Source: Pseudomonas benzenivorans (lineage in GTDB: Bacteria > Pseudomonadota > Gammaproteobacteria > Pseudomonadales > Pseudomonadaceae). Taken from it: a stretch of DNA of 64,000 nucleotides. The notes beneath the pieces were generated by a model. It saw nothing but the letters and a program-made list of their open reading frames with translations. It had not been told where the DNA came from and did no database searches. The DNA is taken from NCBI RefSeq assembly GCF_900100495.1, contig NZ_FNCT01000012.1:103683-167682 (forward strand), in the 5' to 3' direction. Numbering within the stretch: the first letter of the stretch is position 1; each line of letters opens with the position of its first letter. This document shows positions 18,086 through 27,097 of the stretch, piece after piece. Made by a program: the position numbers and the translations under genes.

Positions 18086-18114
18086 TTGTTGCCTGGGGGG
18101 CTTTCTGGTATAAA
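18086..18114 (+). promoter_or_regulatory. Sigma-70 promoter for rpmB-rpmG
   Basis: TTGTTG, exactly 17 bp, TATAAA. This is a strong consensus-like promoter about 150 bp upstream of the rpmB ATG, suited to a ribosomal protein operon. Confidence 0.65.
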
Positions 18115-18261
18115 GCAGCGCTCTTTTCTAGGGGCCCGGTTGTTGCGCTTTCAGGTGTGGCCGGTAAGACCCTCGAGAAACGCGGCGCAGAGCGCCATTG
18201 ACATTGAGTTTAAGCGGCCAACCCATGCCGGGTTGGGCATGTGGTTTTAGAGGGCTGAGGC

Positions 18262-18498
18262 ATGTCGAGAGTCTGTCAAGTTACCGGTAAGGGTCCGGTA
18301 ACCGGGAATAACATTTCCCACGCAAACAACAAAACCCGTCGTCGTTTCCTGCCGAACCTGCAGCATCATCGCTTCTGGGTCGAGTCGGAGAAGCGCTTCG
18401 TGCGTCTGCGCGTATCTGCCAAGGGCATGCGCGTCATCGACAAGCGTGGCATTGACGTAGTGCTGTCCGAGCTGCGCGCTCGCGGCGAAAAGGTTTAA
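18262..18498 (+). CDS. rpmB: 50S ribosomal protein L28
   Basis: The 78-residue protein starts MSRVCQVTGKGPVTGNNISH and continues with NNKTRRRFLPNLQ, matching L28 over its full length. It is a component of the large subunit. It is co-transcribed with rpmG 10 bp downstream, as in most bacteria. Confidence 0.98.
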   Translation: MSRVCQVTGKGPVTGNNISHANNKTRRRFLPNLQHHRFWVESEKRFVRLRVSAKGMRVIDKRGIDVVLSELRARGEKV

Positions 18499-18508
18499 GG
18501 AGTAAGTC

Positions 18509-18664
18509 ATGCGTGAACTGATCCGTTTGGTGTCCAGCGCCGGTACCGGCCACTTCTACACCACCGACAAGAACAAGCGCACCACTCCGGACAAAATCGA
18601 AATCAAAAAATTCGATCCGGTTGTGCGTAAGCACGTGATCTACAAGGAAGCCAAGATCAAGTAA
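18509..18664 (+). CDS. rpmG: 50S ribosomal protein L33
   Basis: The 51-residue protein begins MRELIRLVSSAGTGHFYTT and ends KKFDPVVRKHVIYKEAKIK, full-length L33. It is the zinc-free type, lacking the Cys pairs. TTAAGGAG precedes the ATG. A strong terminator follows 18 bp after the stop. Confidence 0.98.
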   Translation: MRELIRLVSSAGTGHFYTTDKNKRTTPDKIEIKKFDPVVRKHVIYKEAKIK

Positions 18665-18682
18665 TTGATCCGCCCCTTGACG

Positions 18683-18711
18683 AAAAAGCCCGCCTAGATG
18701 GCGGGCTTTTT
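18683..18711 (+). terminator. Rho-independent terminator of rpmBG
   Basis: AAAAAGCCCGCC, loop TAGAT, GGCGGGCTTTTT. The symmetric A and T runs mean it could also stop transcription from the opposite outer-membrane protein gene. Confidence 0.9.
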
Positions 18712-18740
18712 CTTGCCTGGGATTTGTCGCGCGGCGGCGT

Positions 18741-19661
18741 TCAGAACAGGTGCAGCAGGCGCAGGTTCAGCCGGGCGTCCTCGCGAAAACCGTTGTCCAC
18801 CGCGATGTCGCGGCCGATGCTGGCCGCCAGCTGGGTGTCGGGCAGGAAGAACCAGGCGAAGCCTGCCGACCACTTGCTGCTGCGCTGACCGTCGTCCATC
18901 CAGGTCTGCTCCAGGCGGTTCTCGCCGCCTTCCTGGTAGGACAGCCCGGCGCGCAGGTCGAAGTGCTCGCCCAGCGGGTAACGCAGGAAACCCTGGTACT
19001 GGTAGCTGGGTTTCTGCCGGTGGGTCCACTGGTGCGCGCCGTAGTCGTGGTTGCGCCCGTAGAAGGTCACATCGGCCGCCAGATCCAGCGCCAACCGATC
19101 GCCGATGCCGGTGACATAGCCGGCCTGCAGGGTGAGCTTCCAGCGGTTCTCGCCGAGGTTCAGCGGCTGGTCGTGGTCGTAGCGACCGAGCGGGACGAAC
19201 AGGTAGGGGGTGATGGCAAAGAAGCGCCGGCGCTCGGGCTGGTTGAGCAGCCACAGCGGCATGGCCAGGATCGGGTCGGCCAGGCCGCTGCTGTCGCCCA
19301 GGGCGCCGGCGTCGTGGCGGCCGTCGAGGCGGCCGAACGGCAGCAGGATCTGCGGGGCGATCCGGTAGCCGCCCAGTTCGGCGTAGTGCACCAGGCGCAG
19401 GATGCCGATCTGCGAGTCCAGTCCCGGCGCGCCGGCTTGGCGCTGGCCGTTCTGGTACAGCCGGTCGCGCTCGGCGTACTGCAGGTAGAGCAGGCCCAGG
19501 GTGCTGCCGGCGGCGGCCGGGACGTAGTCGCCGGCATCCAGGTCCAGGGCGTTGGCCGGCCGGCTGGCGCTCAGGCCGCCGAGCAACAGCAGGCACCAGA
19601 GGGCGAGCCACAGGCGTGCGTCGATGTTCAGGGTGGTATCGGGCAAAGGTAGCGGGGTCAT
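18741..19661 (-). CDS. Outer-membrane beta-barrel transporter-like protein (phenol_MetA_deg-like family)
   Basis: The protein has 306 residues. A signal peptide (LWLALWCLLLLGGLSASRPANA) is followed by LDAGDYVPAAAGSTLGLLYLQYAERD. The body alternates polar and aromatic strands (RIAPQILLPFG, YLFVPLGRYDHD, LTLQAGYVTG) and ends in a C-terminal Phe (LLHLF), as expected for an outer-membrane barrel. It resembles the SphI/MetA 'transporter' group found near alcohol and aromatic degradation genes, where a channel role is assumed. It is separated from the VOC gene by an 163-bp repeat element and probably belongs to the same functional locus. Confidence 0.75.
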   Translation of the reverse strand: MTPLPLPDTTLNIDARLWLALWCLLLLGGLSASRPANALDLDAGDYVPAAAGSTLGLLYLQYAERDRLYQNGQRQAGAPGLDSQIGILRLVHYAELGGYRIAPQILLPFGRLDGRHDAGALGDSSGLADPILAMPLWLLNQPERRRFFAITPYLFVPLGRYDHDQPLNLGENRWKLTLQAGYVTGIGDRLALDLAADVTFYGRNHDYGAHQWTHRQKPSYQYQGFLRYPLGEHFDLRAGLSYQEGGENRLEQTWMDDGQRSSKWSAGFAWFFLPDTQLAASIGRDIAVDNGFREDARLNLRLLHLF

Positions 19662-19684
19662 GGCTGGTCTCGTCGTGCGGGAGG

Positions 19685-19700
19685 CGCAAGGGGGTTGCCC
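19685..19700 (-). promoter_or_regulatory. Weak candidate sigma-54 promoter for the outer-membrane gene
   Basis: On the minus strand GGGCAACCCCCTTGCG has GG-N10-GC spacing with TTGC at -12 and GGCA at -24, but has G instead of T at the first base. It lies 24 bp upstream of the ATG at 19661. It is less convincing than the two other sigma-54 sites in this locus. Confidence 0.35.
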
Positions 19701-19742
19701 AGGCCGCTGGCCCGGGCGATCGCGGAGAGGAGGGCGGCGGGC

Positions 19743-19905
19743 CTAGCAGGCCGTTGAAAAACTACCTACGTTGCCGATGCGTCGTTAAAAACAAGCTCGT
19801 GTGCGAGCTCAGTCAAAATGCTCATTTACAACTCGTAAACTCCGCTTTTTCGCTTGTTTTTGCCTCGCCTCGGCTGCCTCGCCTACGTTTTCAACGGCCT
19901 GCTAG
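19743..19905. mobile_element. MITE-like repeat, copy 1 (163 bp)
   Basis: Perfect 18-bp terminal inverted repeats starting CTAGCAGGCCGTTG lie at 19743-19760 and 19888-19905. Its interior (CTACCTACGTTGCCGATGCG, CTCATTTACAACTCGTAAAC, CTCGGCTGCCTCGCCTACG) is shared with copy 2 at 23752-23980. The right end supplies the TAG stop of the VOC gene. It separates that gene from the outer-membrane gene. No coding capacity. Confidence 0.75.
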
Positions 19906-20546
19906 CGTTGCGGTTGCCGCGGGTCCCACAGCAGCCGGTCCAGGCCCTGCTCGTAGCCCATGCCCTGGGGAAAGCTCACCAGTTCCAGCTGCAGGCCCCA
20001 GGGGGCGAGGAAATACACCCAGGTCAGGCCGGCCGCCGGCCCTTCGCTGAAGCTGCTGGGTTGGTCGAGCACCCGCACGCCCCTGGCTTTCAGGTAGGCG
20101 ACTGCGGCGGCCATGTCGTCCACGTAGAACGCCAGGTGGTGGCCGCCGATGTCGCTGTTGCGCGGCAGCCGGCGATTCTGGTCGGGTGCCGTGTATTCGA
20201 AGATCTCCAGGTTGGTGCCGTTGCCGCAGCGCACCATCTGGAAGTCCTTGATGGTCGCGCGTGGGTGCACGTTGAGGTGCCGCGCCATCCAGTCGTCGGC
20301 GAACTTGAACTCGCCGAAGGTGAAATAGGGCTCGCAGCCGAGCACCTCGACGAAGAACGCGGTGGCCTCGCCCAGGTTCGGCGCGGTGATGCCGATGTGC
20401 TGCAGCCCGCGCATGCCGGGCAGTGCGTCCGCCTGCAAGGGTGTGGCGGCGACGACGGCGAGGGTCAGGAGCAGGCGGCGCAACCAGAGATAAGGGGCGA
20501 GCGGGCGCGGGGCGGGAACAAACGGCAGGCAGGTTATCGGCAGCAT
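19902..20546 (-). CDS. Exported VOC (glyoxalase/bleomycin-resistance fold) protein
   Basis: The protein has 214 residues. A basic-hydrophobic N-terminus (WLRRLLLTLAVVAATPLQADA) looks like a signal peptide, which is unusual for this fold. The mature part has MRGLQHIGITAPNLGEATAFF, the second metal site GGHHLAFYVDDMAAAVAYL and the late acidic ligand WGLQLELVSF, so a His/His/Glu metal site seems intact. The substrate is unknown. AAGAGG precedes the ATG by 7 bp. A sigma-54 promoter and activator palindrome lie upstream, tying it to the AcoR-like regulon. Its stop codon lies in the terminal repeat of a mobile element. Confidence 0.8.
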   Translation of the reverse strand: MLPITCLPFVPAPRPLAPYLWLRRLLLTLAVVAATPLQADALPGMRGLQHIGITAPNLGEATAFFVEVLGCEPYFTFGEFKFADDWMARHLNVHPRATIKDFQMVRCGNGTNLEIFEYTAPDQNRRLPRNSDIGGHHLAFYVDDMAAAVAYLKARGVRVLDQPSSFSEGPAAGLTWVYFLAPWGLQLELVSFPQGMGYEQGLDRLLWDPRQPQR

Positions 20547-20612
20547 GGTGCATCCTCTTGGTTATTGTTCGAGTGCCCCGCGCGCTGTCCGGCAGGGGCT
20601 GCAACAGCCGTC

Positions 20613-20628
20613 CGCAGGATGCATGCCA
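20613..20628 (-). promoter_or_regulatory. Sigma-54 promoter (-24/-12) of the VOC gene
   Basis: On the minus strand TGGCATGCATCCTGCG matches TGGCAYG-N4-YTGC with exact GG-N10-GC spacing. It lies 67 bp upstream of the ATG at 20546. It shares its first eight bases (TGGCATGC) with the operon promoter at 30358-30373. Confidence 0.8.
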
Positions 20629-20727
20629 GCACCCGGAAATGACCCCAAGCACTTGATTGTTAATAGGATTCTGTCGCTCCATGAGGGGCCTTTGGCCGGC
20701 GCAGAGGCTGCCTGGTTGTCAACCGGC

Positions 20728-20739
20728 TTACAGCTGTAA
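20728..20739. promoter_or_regulatory. Activator palindrome TTACAGCTGTAA
   Basis: A perfect 12-bp palindrome about 100 bp upstream of the VOC sigma-54 promoter and about 190 bp upstream of the activator gene. The same 12 bases recur at 30474-30485 upstream of the operon promoter. It is likely the enhancer-type binding site of the AcoR-like protein and could also allow autoregulation. The rest of 20547-20924 holds no gene. Confidence 0.7.
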
Positions 20740-20924
20740 AGCCAGTTGTCACGGGCGCTACAGGCATCGCCCCGGCGCCCCCGCGGGGGTAAACTGCCTG
20801 CAGTTCAATGCTGCACAGGCTCCGCCCCAGCCAGGCCGGAGTCCAACAAGAACAAGATCGTCACTGTAGGCAACGCCGCCAAAACGCCTGTGTCGGCAGC
20901 GCGTCGTTCGTCCGAGGAGGCTGC

Positions 20925-22886
<1,962 letters not shown>

Positions 22887-22933
22887 GCGCGCCGCGGGGC
22901 GCGTCCTCAATGGTGGGATAGCGGGAGAGTTCT

Positions 22934-23003
22934 GTAGGGTGTGCGGGGCCGCCTAGGTGTGCGCACCATTGCCATATGTTCTGGTGCGCACAGCGCACCC
23001 TAC
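22934..23003. repeat. Inverted repeat between activator and lplA-like gene
   Basis: GTAGGGTGTGCG faces CGCACCCTAC with GGTGTGCGCACC inside. This common Pseudomonas palindrome sits between two convergent genes and may end both transcripts. A half copy occurs at 55271-55290. Confidence 0.6.
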
Positions 23004-23023
23004 GGAACGCGGACCGACCCCCT

Positions 23024-23737
23024 CTACGGGAGAAGCGCCAATCCCGCCGCCTGGAGCGGCTGCCGATAGCAATCCAGCAGACCATCCGTAGCTTGCCAGA
23101 CATCCGCGACGAACTCGTCCAGCGCCACATGGCTGGCGACCCGGCAGCGGCTCGGCAGTTCGCAGCGCTCATAGAAGCTGTTGACCACCGCGACCATCGA
23201 CTGGCGCTGGTCCTCCAGCAGCAGCGCCGCATGCGCCAGGCACACGTGGCGGCCGTCGCTCGGCCGGCGGCGCCAGCGCTGGGCGGTGCCGACCAGCTTG
23301 CGCCGCTCGAGGGTGACGTTGTAGCGGCCGTCGCAGAAGGCGCCGTCCACCTCGCCCAGGCCGGGATCCAGGCCGAGGCCGCGCAGCCAGGCGCGCAGCG
23401 GCTCGCACAGGCGCAGGTAGGCGGTCTCGATGCGCTTCTGCTCGTCGTCGCCCGTCGGCACGGCATAGGCCAGGGCCAGGTTGAGCACCGCCGGCGACTG
23501 CGGCACCGGCTCGCCGCCGGTATCGCGCAGGGCCACCGGCCAGCCCCGCGCCGCGCAGGCCGCCTGGGCGGCGGCGAAACCGCCCAGGCGGCTGAGCCGG
23601 CGCGGCATCACCAGCGCCGCATCCAGCGGCCGCCAGAACAGCAGGCCGCAGTCGAGGGCGCCGGCATGCACGCTGTCCAGCAACTGCCGTTCCGCATCCA
23701 GGCCGGCTTCGATCGGCAGTCGCTGTATGGTTGTCAT
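23024..23737 (-). CDS. Lipoate-protein ligase A-like protein
   Basis: The 237-residue protein belongs to the biotin/lipoate ligase family. Visible elements are LLFWRPLDAALVMPRR, RDTGGEPVPQSPAVLNLAL (the substrate loop, normally RRxSGGG) and ERRKLVGTAQRWRR, whose Lys corresponds to the catalytic lysine of LplA. It should attach lipoate or octanoate to a carrier lysine. Being last in an operon that contains a free lipoyl domain, it is probably dedicated to it. I start at MTTIQRLPIE (23737); the longer frame would begin inside a repeat element. Confidence 0.75.
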   Translation of the reverse strand: MTTIQRLPIEAGLDAERQLLDSVHAGALDCGLLFWRPLDAALVMPRRLSRLGGFAAAQAACAARGWPVALRDTGGEPVPQSPAVLNLALAYAVPTGDDEQKRIETAYLRLCEPLRAWLRGLGLDPGLGEVDGAFCDGRYNVTLERRKLVGTAQRWRRRPSDGRHVCLAHAALLLEDQRQSMVAVVNSFYERCELPSRCRVASHVALDEFVADVWQATDGLLDCYRQPLQAAGLALLP

Positions 23738-23751
23738 GTCACCTCGCTTAC

Positions 23752-23980
23752 CAGACTGTTGAAAAACTACCTGCGTTGCCGAGGCGTCGTTAAAAACAGG
23801 CTCGTGCGCGAGTCCGATCAAAATGCTCATTTACAACTCGTAAACTCGCGTGCGAGCCCAGTCCGTTTTGACTCGCTTCGCGAGCCCTGCGGGCCAGCCT
23901 GCGGCTGTTACTCCGCTGCGCTGCGTTTCGCCTGTTTTTGCCTAGCCTCGGCTGCCTCGCCTACGTTTTTCAGCAGTCTG
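23752..23980. mobile_element. MITE-like repeat, copy 2 (229 bp)
   Basis: The ends CAGACTGTTGAAAAAC and GTTTTTCAGCAGTCTG are near-perfect inverted repeats. It shares most of copy 1 (19743-19905) and has about 70 extra bases including GGGCCAGCCTGCGGCTGTTA. It lies inside the operon between the E2 core gene and the lplA-like gene, and its right end encodes the last three E2 codons (ACA GAC TGC) and the TGA. Confidence 0.75.
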
Positions 23981-24674
23981 TTCGTTCCAGTCGCCGGCAC
24001 AGGTCGTCGAGAAAGTCCGCCGCCGGCGCGCCGTTCACCGCGCGGTGATCGAAGGTCAGCGACAGGCCGAGGAAGTCCCGCTCCACCAGCCTGCCGTCGG
24101 CCTCGCGCTGCAAGCGTCGCTGGCTGCCGCCGATGCCGATGATCGCCACCTGCGGCACGTTGAGGATAGGGGTGAAGAAGCGTACCCGCGACAGGCCCAG
24201 GTTGGAAACCGTGATGGTCGCGCCGGTCAGCTCCCGGACCGACAGCTTGCCGGCCAGCGCCTTGTCCACCAGGGCGCGGCGCGCGGCGGCCAGCCCTTCG
24301 GCATCCAGGCGTTCGGCGTCGAACAGTGCCGGCGCCACCAGCAGGTCACCCGGCAGCGGGATGGCCAGGCCCAGGTGCACGGCGGCGTACTGGTTGATCT
24401 GGTTGTCCTGCAGGGTGGCGTTGAGGCTCGGGTGCGCGCCCAGGGTCTGGACGATCTGGTGCAGCAGCAGGTCCTGCAGCGACACCGCGCTGCCGGCCGC
24501 CTTCAACTGCGCCCGGCGCGCCTGCAGCGCGGTCAGCTCGCACTCGGCGTGGTGGGTGAGCTGGGCGGCGCTCTGCAGGCTCTCGTGCATCTTCGCCGCG
24601 ATCATCTTGCGCATGCCCTTGAGCGGCAGCACGCTGCTGGCGGATTCGCCAGTGGCTGTATGCATGATGGTCAT
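23970..24674 (-). CDS. 2-oxo acid dehydrogenase E2, catalytic domain only
   Basis: The 234-residue protein starts within the acyltransferase core: LPLKGMRKMIAAKMHESLQSAAQ, then VSNLGLSRVRFFTPILNVPQ, and the active-site motif DHRAVNG. The usual lipoyl and peripheral subunit-binding domains are absent; the lipoyl domain is encoded by the preceding gene. The motif has Asn where most E2s have Asp (DHRxxDG). As I recall, the Azotobacter vinelandii E2p also has Asn there, so activity is likely. It would transfer the acyl group from lipoyl-lysine to CoA. The start is 3 bp after the lipoyl gene. Its last codons come from a repeat element. Confidence 0.85.
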   Translation of the reverse strand: MTIMHTATGESASSVLPLKGMRKMIAAKMHESLQSAAQLTHHAECELTALQARRAQLKAAGSAVSLQDLLLHQIVQTLGAHPSLNATLQDNQINQYAAVHLGLAIPLPGDLLVAPALFDAERLDAEGLAAARRALVDKALAGKLSVRELTGATITVSNLGLSRVRFFTPILNVPQVAIIGIGGSQRRLQREADGRLVERDFLGLSLTFDHRAVNGAPAADFLDDLCRRLERTDC

Positions 24675-24677
24675 GGG

Positions 24678-24911
24678 CTACTCCACCAGGCCGATGGTCG
24701 CGCCCTTGGCGATCACCGCGTCTTCTTCCTCGAGGATCTTCAGCATCCCGGCACAGGGCGCCTCGATCTCGAACTGGGCCTTCTCCGACATGATCTCGGC
24801 GACCAGTTCGCCGGCGCCGACCTCGGCGCCGTCACTGACCAGCCAGGCGGTGATCACCGCCTCGGCGTCGCCGTCCCAGAGGTCGTCCGCAATCAGGATG
24901 GGGCTGCTCAT
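24678..24911 (-). CDS. Free-standing lipoyl-domain carrier protein
   Basis: The 77-residue protein is a single biotinyl/lipoyl domain: AVITAWLVSDGAEVGAGELV, then the modification loop EIMSEKAQFEIEAPCAG with Lys44 as the expected lipoylation site, then LKILEEEDAVIAKGATIGLVE. It should shuttle the acyl group between the E1 and E2 active sites. Its ATG overlaps the E1-beta stop by 4 bp and it ends 3 bp before the E2 core gene, so translation is coupled. In standard complexes this domain is fused to E2. Confidence 0.88.
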   Translation of the reverse strand: MSSPILIADDLWDGDAEAVITAWLVSDGAEVGAGELVAEIMSEKAQFEIEAPCAGMLKILEEEDAVIAKGATIGLVE

Positions 24912-25939
24912 CGGTTGTGTTCCTCGTGCATGTGATGGTAGGCGGCGACGATCTTCTCGGCACTGGGCAGGGCCCACTGCTCCATGACCGGGCTGAAGGG
25001 AATCGGGATGTCGGGGAAGGCCACCCGTTGCGGCGGCGCCTTGAGCTGGCCGAGGCCCTGCTCGACCACGCTGGCGATGATCTCGCCGCTGACGCCGAAG
25101 CTGTGGTAGTCCTCGTCGACCACGATCAACCGGCCGGTCTTGCGCACCGAGGCGAGCACCTGGGCGCGGTCCAGCGGCACCAGGCTGCGCAGGTCGATCA
25201 CCTCGGCGCTGACGCCGTCGCGCGCCAGCTGCTCGGCGGCGCGCAGGGCGTGGTGCACGCCGGCGCCGAGGCTGACGATGGACACATCGCTGCCCGCGCG
25301 GACGGTCTTGGCCTTGCCGATCTCCAGGCAGTAGGGCTCCTCCGGCACGGCCACCGTGGCGCCCTTCTCGGTGCCCAGCCAGCCCATGCCCTGCAGGGCC
25401 TTGTGGAACAGGAAGATCACCGGGTTGTCGTCGCGGATCGCCGCGCACATCAGGCCCTTGGCGTCGTAGGCGTTGCTCGGCACCACCACCTTCATCCCCG
25501 GCAGGTGGGCGAAGGTGGCGTACAGGCACTGCGAGTGCTGGCCGGCGTCCGAGTAGCCGGCGCCGGTGGAGGCCATCAGCACCATGGGCACCGGGACCTT
25601 GCCGCCGGAGAAGTAGCTGTTCTTCGCCATCAGGTTGTAGATGGCGTCCATGCACACGCCGAAGAAGTCGACGAACATCAGCTCGACGACCGGGCGCATG
25701 CCGTCGGCGGCGGCGCCCACCGCCGCGCCGATAAAGGCGGTCTCGGAGATCGGCGTGTCGCGCACCCGCGCGCCGCCGAACTCCTCGTGCAGGCCGCGGG
25801 TGTTGCCGAACACCCCGCCGAGCTGGCCGATGTCCTCGCCCATCACGAACACCCGCGGGTCGCGGCGCATTTCCTGGGCCAGCGCCTCGGCCATGGCGCG
25901 GGCGACGGTGAGTTTTCTTTCTTTCACGGCTGTGGACAT
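24908..25939 (-). CDS. Acetoin-dehydrogenase-type E1 component, beta subunit
   Basis: The 343-residue protein is a transketolase-type E1-beta: REAMAEALAQEMRRDPRVFVMGEDIGQLGG at its start, SETAFIGAAVGAAADGMRPVVE, then SDVSIVSLGAGVHHALRAAEQL and DLRSLVPLDRAQVLASVRKTGRL in the C-terminal swivel domain. It pairs with the E1-alpha encoded at 27098-28087 to decarboxylate or cleave a thiamine-bound substrate. The alpha and beta genes are split by a zinc alcohol dehydrogenase gene, which is unusual; they are normally adjacent. AGGAGACAG precedes the ATG. Confidence 0.9.
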   Translation of the reverse strand: MSTAVKERKLTVARAMAEALAQEMRRDPRVFVMGEDIGQLGGVFGNTRGLHEEFGGARVRDTPISETAFIGAAVGAAADGMRPVVELMFVDFFGVCMDAIYNLMAKNSYFSGGKVPVPMVLMASTGAGYSDAGQHSQCLYATFAHLPGMKVVVPSNAYDAKGLMCAAIRDDNPVIFLFHKALQGMGWLGTEKGATVAVPEEPYCLEIGKAKTVRAGSDVSIVSLGAGVHHALRAAEQLARDGVSAEVIDLRSLVPLDRAQVLASVRKTGRLIVVDEDYHSFGVSGEIIASVVEQGLGQLKAPPQRVAFPDIPIPFSPVMEQWALPSAEKIVAAYHHMHEEHNR

Positions 25940-25965
25940 GATCTGTCTCCTGGATACTTGGCCGT

Positions 25966-27054
25966 TCAGCTGGCCAGGGCGGCGGGGCTGACGATGATCT
26001 TCACGTTATGGTCCTTGTTGTTCACCAGCTCCTCGAAGCCCTGTTCGATGATCTGCTGCAGGCCGATGCGCCCGGTGATCAAGGGCGCGACATCGAGGCG
26101 GCCGGCGGCGATCAGGGCGATCACCTCGGCGAACTCGCCGGCGTAGGCGAGCGAGCCGATGACCTGCTTCTCAGTGGCGACTATCTCGAAGAAGTTGAAC
26201 TCGCTGGGCTCCTCGAAGATGCCGACCATCACGCAGCGGCCGGCCTTGCGGATCACCTCGATGGCCAGCTTGGCGGTGGATTTGTGGCCGATGCACTCGA
26301 AGGACACCGCGGCGCCGTAGCCGTCGGTGAGCTCACGCACGGCGGCGACGGCGTCGCACTGGCTGGGGTCGATGACCTCGCTGGCGCCGACTTCCAGGGC
26401 CTTGGCCTTGCGTGCGGCGGACATCTCCAGGGCGATGATGCGCGCGGCGCCCGCGGCCTTGGCGCACATGATGGTGCACAGGCCGATGGTCCCGGCGCCG
26501 ACCACCACCACGGTCTGCTCGTGCAGGCTGCCGGCCTTGTTCACCGCGTGCATGCCCACGGCCAGCGGCTCGATCAGCGCGCCGGCCTCGCTGGGGAAGC
26601 CCTCGGGCAGGCGATAGAGCAGGTTGGCCGGCACATTGACCAACTCGGCGAAGGCGCCGTTGTTCATCAGCCCGGTGAAGGCCAGGTTCTCGCACAGGTT
26701 GTACTGGCCCTGCCGGCAGAACAGGCACTGGCCGCAGTGCTGGCAGGCATCGGCGGCCACCCGCTGGCCGACCGCGAAGTCGCTGACGCCAGCGCCCAGG
26801 GCGACGATCTCGCCACAGAACTCGTGGCCGAGAATGCACTGGCCCTGCAACCCGGTGAGCGGGTGCGGGCGGTCCATCGGGATGAACACCGGCCCGGCCA
26901 GGTACTCGTGCAGGTCGGAGCCGCAGATACCGCACCAGTGCACCTTGATCTGCGCCCAGCCGGGCTGGGGCGGTTCGGGGACGGCGACCCGCTCCAGGCG
27001 AATGTCCTTGCGTCCGTGCCATACCGCGGCGGTCATGCTTGCTGGTTTGTTCAC
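25966..27054 (-). CDS. Zinc-dependent (R,R)-butanediol dehydrogenase-like alcohol dehydrogenase
   Basis: The 362-residue medium-chain dehydrogenase has the catalytic zinc region CGICGSDLHEYLAGP and GHEFCGEI, the structural zinc cluster CQHCGQCLFCRQGQYNLC, and the NAD fold VVVGAGTIGLCT. The early HEYLAGPVFIP segment is typical of 2,3-butanediol dehydrogenases. It would interconvert a vicinal diol and a hydroxyketone such as butanediol and acetoin. It sits between the E1-alpha and E1-beta genes. Other secondary alcohols are possible substrates. Confidence 0.88.
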   Translation of the reverse strand: MNKPASMTAAVWHGRKDIRLERVAVPEPPQPGWAQIKVHWCGICGSDLHEYLAGPVFIPMDRPHPLTGLQGQCILGHEFCGEIVALGAGVSDFAVGQRVAADACQHCGQCLFCRQGQYNLCENLAFTGLMNNGAFAELVNVPANLLYRLPEGFPSEAGALIEPLAVGMHAVNKAGSLHEQTVVVVGAGTIGLCTIMCAKAAGAARIIALEMSAARKAKALEVGASEVIDPSQCDAVAAVRELTDGYGAAVSFECIGHKSTAKLAIEVIRKAGRCVMVGIFEEPSEFNFFEIVATEKQVIGSLAYAGEFAEVIALIAAGRLDVAPLITGRIGLQQIIEQGFEELVNNKDHNVKIIVSPAALAS

Positions 27055-27097
27055 AGGGTAATCCTCGGTCTATGGCACCTGAGTGCCGTTGCTGGTC

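Noticed and set aside
23738..23830. Longer start for the lipoate ligase-like gene
   Set aside because: These codons lie largely within the MITE copy and show no family similarity; ATG at 23737 gives the expected N-terminus.
23970..24674. E2 core called inactive because of DHRAVNG
   Set aside because: Asn at this position is compatible with activity in at least one known E2, so the residue alone is not evidence of a pseudogene.
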